Shown in pieces: positions 16,375-20,619 of a stretch of DNA of 20,619 nt. The stretch is from Pelargonium cotyledonis (Eukaryota; Streptophyta; Magnoliopsida; Geraniales; Geraniaceae). The stretch's first letter is position 1. Each line of letters opens with the position of its first letter. The stretch lies in NCBI GenBank assembly GCA_036897625.1, contig JAYMTA010001324.1:1-20619 (forward strand), given 5' to 3'. The notes below the pieces were generated by a model. That model was not told the origin of the DNA, ran no database searches, and was given only the letters and a program-made list of their open reading frames with translations. The position numbers were made by a program, and so were the translations under genes.

Positions 16375-18603
16375 TAAGTTCATAATACACATTTAATGCA
16401 TCTAGTTTAATGTTCGTGACACATATAATACATCTATTTTATATGCAGACACAAACTAGTGAGCAAGGTGTCAGAACCACCAGTACAATCCTAACCCCTA
16501 GCAGCTAACAAATTGCTTTCCGCCCCTTACAAATGAAATAAATTCTACAAAGCACAATATCATTCCAAAGAGTTATGCCTATATCTACTGGATGTCAATA
16601 AAACCAAATCGAGCTGAATCATTAGTTCAGATGGTGCACACTCATGTACTTAAGTCATCAGTTAGTCCAAAACTAGTACAATTAGGCGCGTCCAAATCTA
16701 CCTATTGTCTTTACTTGCTTCATATACTGTTGCAAACAAAATTCAACTACCCAAGTCCAACCATCCTATCCAAAAATAATAATAAACTGCAAGTTGGAAA
16801 CCAACATATATTGCCTTTGCAACTAACAATACTAGTGTTTAAGTTTTCAGCAACAAAACAACAATTCAAAGTAAGAACTAAGTTCACCTAAGCTTCATAT
16901 AATAGACCTAATATATCATGTAGGCATTGTTAATTTGTGACATCAGCTTTCAAAAGGAGGGGTAAAACAACAGAGAAAATAAAATTCAAGCCACTTTCTG
17001 AGGCTGCAGAGTACATCTTCTCCAATCCTTCAAGAGGACTCCATTAAGATACATCTCCATGTTTCCTATTGCATTTGATTCAATGATTTCTTATCCATGT
17101 TTTCTGAAAATGATATTTGATATGCACCCTATAACCCAATGCCCACGAGATATTTACTGTTGAACATAGAATTGAAAACTATCATAATGGATGTCTACTT
17201 ACATGAAAATTCATCTTCACATGACTCACGATAAGGTTGACCATGAACACTCATCCATCACAGGCATTCAAAGTAGTTTCTGCATCTTCCCAAGTGTCAA
17301 AAAAAACAAGTTTATACCTTCTCTGAATAGATTCAAAACTAAGCATGACCATACCCAAGTTATTGACTCCAGCTCAGCATGATGACCCAAATTCAACACA
17401 ACTTGAACATTATCACATCCAAACCACTATATAGAAGAGCCCAAAGTGAATATTTAGTTTGTGTAGAGACTCGGACCTGCAAACTCAGTGGTTTAGCAAA
17501 CATACCAGAGTAAAGAATGATTAACAGAGGAGAAAGGGAACAATTATACATAACTAACAACATTCCCACAACTGCTTGTTGGACGAAGTGTTTGCATAGC
17601 CCAACTGCTAAGTTCGCAGAGAGAATAGTAGTGTTCAACACTCACTACAAATAAGTTTACCCTATCAGAAAGTTTCAAGCCTTATTATGTTTAGGACATG
17701 AAGAAGGAAAGGGATAAGAAGCCTTCTTACCCAAGTAAGAGGGAAGGATGCAAAAGAAGCATTGTCGAAATTTTATAGTAGAATGCAGCAAAATGCATGT
17801 TTCAGAAACTAAACTTTCCTCTGAATTCTACTCTACCAATGCCTGGTCGGGTAACAAAGAACCCTACATGAATGTAATTCTATTGGATCCCAAACTAGGA
17901 TAAATATTGGAAATGGAAAACTAAAAGTATAAATTTCTTTAAAATATTATAAGCATTGACGTTTACTTCTGAAACCAGAGGTTTTATCTTCTTAGAGGGA
18001 AGCAGTTAATTAACTAGGCAAGAGTCACTGAATCAAAAGAACATGCAGTTATTCGTATTGCAATTTTGAAACATCCTAAATTTAACATCATTAATTCACA
18101 CATCTAAATCACTGCTTTGCTCTTTTTCCTAATAAGGAATTTTTGAGGATCTAAAGATCAAATGGGACAGATATGGGCACCATTTAATTGGAGATACACA
18201 GAATACATATGCATAGCTAACTCACACATCATAGCATTTTGCAACCTCAAGTCACCAACAGCAAACCAACTTAATACACTATGCAACTCAAGAACAAGCA
18301 AATATTCACAGGCACCCTAAAACATCCGACATATATGAAGAACAGATAGGCAGGAACAATAACGAACCTGTATCCCGCCATCACCGGAATCCCAAGGCAC
18401 GACAATCGGGGCGAGTTGGGGCGGTCGACGACGACCTGAACCGGCACGGCGAAGCCTTTCCGGGGTAGGCCGGTTTTCTGTAACTTGACGCGATTGCGAG
18501 ATTGCTCATTTGCGGGATTGCTATTGCCACTGTCGTCATCTTCTTCGTGATTGTAATCCTTGGAAATCCCTAGAAATCCCGCTAACCGCCTGAACAGCCC
18601 CAT

Positions 18604-19091
18604 CCACAGGCTCTGAATTCAACAACAGCGTCGCCGGCGGGGACGATAGTCAATGTCGGCGACGAAATTGGGGAGAATTGAAGAATGTGTTGGCGGTTGT
18701 GGCGCAGTTCTCTTCTGCTTTCCAGAAATTCAGATTTTTGATGTGTTGAGGGCCATTGGTAGGAAAGCGTAAAAATCAGATGAATTTGTAGTCCAAATTT
18801 TACTGCTCTGCTCAGCTTCTAAGGTTTCTGGGTTCGGTAAGCAAAATCAACCCCTGTTGCTTCTTTTTTGTCGTAATTTCATTCCAGTAATGCTATTTCT
18901 CTGTCAGACACCTCATTAAAATTTTGAATTACCTACTCTACCCCTATTTACGTTATACTTATAAAATTTTTATATACCGTAAATGACTAAATATCATATA
19001 ACAAATTAATGGATTATGATCAACCTTTCCCTTCGTTTATACAGTTAATATTCAAATTAATTTATCTTGAGCAGATCAAATGATGCTATCT
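18604..19091. other. Upstream region of the disabled minus-strand gene
   Basis: Positions 18604-18850 are moderately GC-rich and probably represent the old leader and promoter of the minus-strand gene. Positions 18900-19091 are AT-rich with nothing recognisable. No clear TATA box was found on the minus strand. Confidence 0.4.
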
Positions 19092-19334
19092 AAAGAAATT
19101 ATAACCCCACGGGTTGTGGCGCAATTAGCAATACAGGCTACATGAGTGGTAAGAGTGTTTGTGTTCGATCCCTACTCAACACATCCATGGAGAGAGATTA
19201 TGAGCTTTAACTGTGATTAAATCTCGAATGAGATTAGTCTGAGTGTGATAAAAAGGCTTAAAGGTGTCAAACCGTCAATGGTGCGGGCCCATCTCAGGGA
19301 ACCCATGATTAATATCTAAAAAAAGAAATTATAA
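19092..19334 (+). mobile_element. tRNA-derived SINE with 13-bp target duplications
   Basis: The element (19105-19321) begins CCCCACGGGTTGTGGCGCAAT and ends in an A-rich tail. It has an A-box-like TGGCGCAATTAG at 19117-19128 and a B-box-like GTGTTCGATCC at 19161-19171, spaced as in a tRNA-type pol III promoter. Identical AAAGAAATTATAA flanks it at 19092-19104 and 19322-19334. These perfect duplications show that it inserted by target-primed reverse transcription fairly recently. It encodes no protein and relies on a LINE. Confidence 0.88.
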
Positions 19335-19342
19335 GATCGGAA

Positions 19343-20330
19343 CAAATGACCTACCGATATGTGGCAACCAAATGTCACATGAGCGGTCAAGGCATCCTTT
19401 TCGTTTCGCGTTCCGTGTCCTGATGGCGTGCAAGCCTCAAGAGTGTCTCGGAGAGTGCAACGCCCCCAAAGACATGAGAATCACTCCTGAATACCCACCT
19501 TAATTCTCAAACGAAAAGGTGAGCCGAAAACTCCTCGGCGATGCGCATCGTGTAGGATGCCCATGGGCGTCCTGCACATGTCGCGATATTCGTTCGTTTC
19601 GGCCCGAATATCAAGTTTCGTGCCCCCTCAACATCCCATGGTTGACCTCTTCGACCTCGGGCGTCACTCAATGACTCAACACACTTTATCAAGACACTCG
19701 CAAGGCATCCGCCTCGTCGGACCACCTTCGAGACGCATCAACAAGTTACAACATTGTCAACACTCCCGAAGCCAAATGACGCTACCCCGTGTGGTATAGA
19801 TTCTTAAGGGTTTCGACGAGCCACCTCTGCACGCAAAAGGCGTACAATGACCTACAACATACCCGGTGCGCATATGCAATGCGCCTGCCAAAAGCACAAG
19901 TCTCAAATGAGTCTCACCTTTGAACAACCAATCATACACCAACAAGTGACACTAGTTGGTAAGAGGCTATAAATACTCATACTGGTTACAGATAGTGTGA
20001 CCCTTCATTCTCTCAAGATTGCTTATCTCTCTAGTTTTCTCCCTAAAAAGTTGTAAAGAGCTTTCATGTATTTCGATAGAAACTATTCTCATGCTTGAGG
20101 TAGTGTCCCGAAAATGTCATCTCGGGTACTCCCTTCTTTGATGTGTTGTCTATGCGTAGATCACAGACTTTGCGACGACTTAATTACCTTGACTTGGAGT
20201 GAGAATATTGGACAATGAACAATTGAACATTTAGGCTAGAACATTTGTTTGTGTGGACAAAAAGACAAGTGATCCTAGTGTGCTTGCGTTGACAAAGGTC
20301 AAACGGTCGCATAATCAACAATTGAACAGT
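19343..20330 (+). mobile_element. LTR-like retrotransposon sequence, boundaries unresolved
   Basis: This stretch is much richer in GC and CpG than the flanks and contains no lasting ORF. TATAAATA at 19968-19975 is followed by a pyrimidine-rich leader (TTCATTCTCTCAAG, TCTCTCTAGTTTTCTCCC), as in the promoter and R region of plant LTRs. I found no convincing TG...CA ends with a 5-bp duplication, no primer-binding site and no gag or pol. It may be a solo or broken LTR. The GC contrast could instead mark another repeat type. Confidence 0.4.
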
Positions 20331-20619
20331 TTGAATTCTCTTTAAGATCTTGAGTTTAACTCTCCTTGTATTTTTTTTATTTTTTTTTATTTATTAAACA
20401 GAGATCTAGTATTGACATATATTTCTTGCAAATAAACAACAATGAGACTGTTAGGTGTTAAGGGGGAAAAAAGCTCTCTAGGGTTTCCATAGTTGGCGGT
20501 CTCTACTCCTTCGGTGAGTGTCCCTTCTTGTAGGGTTTAGGCGGCTGTTGTTCTCCTTGATGTTTAGCGTTTCAGACACTGGTTTCTGTGTTGCTAGTGT
20601 TTGTGTAGTGTTCGGTGCA
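20331..20619. other. Unassigned right end of window
   Basis: A T-rich run (20371-20394) precedes sequence with AGGGTTT motifs (20480-20540) of the kind seen in plant 5' leaders or LINE 5' ends. No coding exon is supported, and the feature may continue beyond the window. Confidence 0.3.

Larger units (their letters stand above)
15701..18367 (-). other. Long intron of the disabled minus-strand gene
   Basis: About 2.67 kb lie between donor GTTCGT (18367) and acceptor AATTCAG (ending at 15701). It contains the MITE at 16210-16374 and the imperfect direct repeats at 15878-16011. Otherwise it is AT-rich sequence in which I see no exon on either strand. Confidence 0.65.
15478..18603 (-). pseudogene. 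Two-exon conserved plant gene of unknown function, disabled
   Basis: Exon 1 (18603-18368) starts MGLFRRLAGFLG and continues to TGLPRKGF-VPVQVVVDRP (residues 44-62). I recall this pattern from a small conserved plant family without assigned function. From there the family-like sequence VPWDSGDGGIQ lies one frame over. The donor CAG|GTTCGT at 18367 joins GGTCTAAGA at 15700, continuing G-LRWYAKTLRIDEDGDVADEF. Three lesions appear. First, a run of four C (plus-strand G at 18418-18421) needs one more base to keep frame; exon 1 is 236 nt, which also breaks phase. Second, TAG at 15620-15622 follows DEFLDEFV, although the same frame goes on ETSSSNEEHH to KDGKFQQCVEH. Third, the terminal GRLQWV and its stop (15478-15480) are in another frame. 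The other genes of the window are clean, so general sequencing error is unlikely, but a truncated protein remains possible. Confidence 0.72.

Noticed and set aside
18271-18603. 110-aa single-exon protein from the MGLFRR start
   Set aside because: Past residue 62 the frame leaves the family-like sequence and then runs through a strong splice donor into the intron; the long tail is intron translation.
19105-19175. tRNA gene
   Set aside because: A- and B-box-like motifs are present but no cloverleaf forms, and flanking duplications plus the A-tail identify a SINE.
1-20619. CRISPR arrays, operons or prokaryotic defence systems
   Set aside because: No regularly spaced repeats or prokaryotic gene organisation; introns and plant-specific families fix the window as plant nuclear DNA.

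Overview
This is a nuclear window from a flowering plant, most likely a eudicot. The genes have short exons, AT-rich GT-AG introns, ABRE boxes, and plant MITE and SINE insertions. I cannot name the species. Almost every long open frame here is a shadow or intron sequence; the real genes show only after splicing by eye on both strands.

Layout, left to right. (1) 1999-4527, + strand: a complete six-exon plant Eyes-absent (EYA) HAD-family tyrosine phosphatase, with a probable untranslated first exon near 240-375. (2) 4528-7370: 3' flank and the next upstream region. (3) 7763-9670, + strand: a complete five-exon LSD1-type zinc-finger gene, LOL1 (152 aa, three fingers). (4) 9671-11860: nothing coding. 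(5) 11865-14456, - strand: a decayed ferredoxin C2 (FdC2) gene. Five of six exon types can be recognised, each mutated, and one exon was tandemly duplicated; the exon carrying the iron-sulfur cysteines was not found. (6) 14590-15246, + strand: an intact two-exon LEA_1-family gene with three ABRE/G-box sites and a TATA box, head-to-head with the FdC2 relic. (7) 15478-18603, - strand: a two-exon gene of a conserved plant family of unknown function, apparently dead (frameshift, in-frame stop, second frameshift), with a 2.7 kb intron holding a 165-bp Harbinger/Tourist-like MITE. (8) 19092-20619: a SINE with perfect 13-bp target-site duplications, then LTR-like sequence and an unassigned tail.

From memory, the gene order LOL1, FdC2, LEA matches three consecutive Arabidopsis chromosome 1 genes, while the paralogous chromosome 2 segment keeps a LEA gene and EYA. 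The window therefore looks like one copy of an ancient conserved block in which EYA, LOL1 and LEA are kept while FdC2 and its second neighbour have decayed, as expected for gene loss after genome duplication. FdC2 is important for chloroplasts, so an intact copy should exist elsewhere in this genome.

I found no prokaryote-type system, CRISPR array, tRNA or rRNA gene. The most informative discovery is the pair of cryptic pseudogenes, which an ORF-based annotation would report as small novel proteins.
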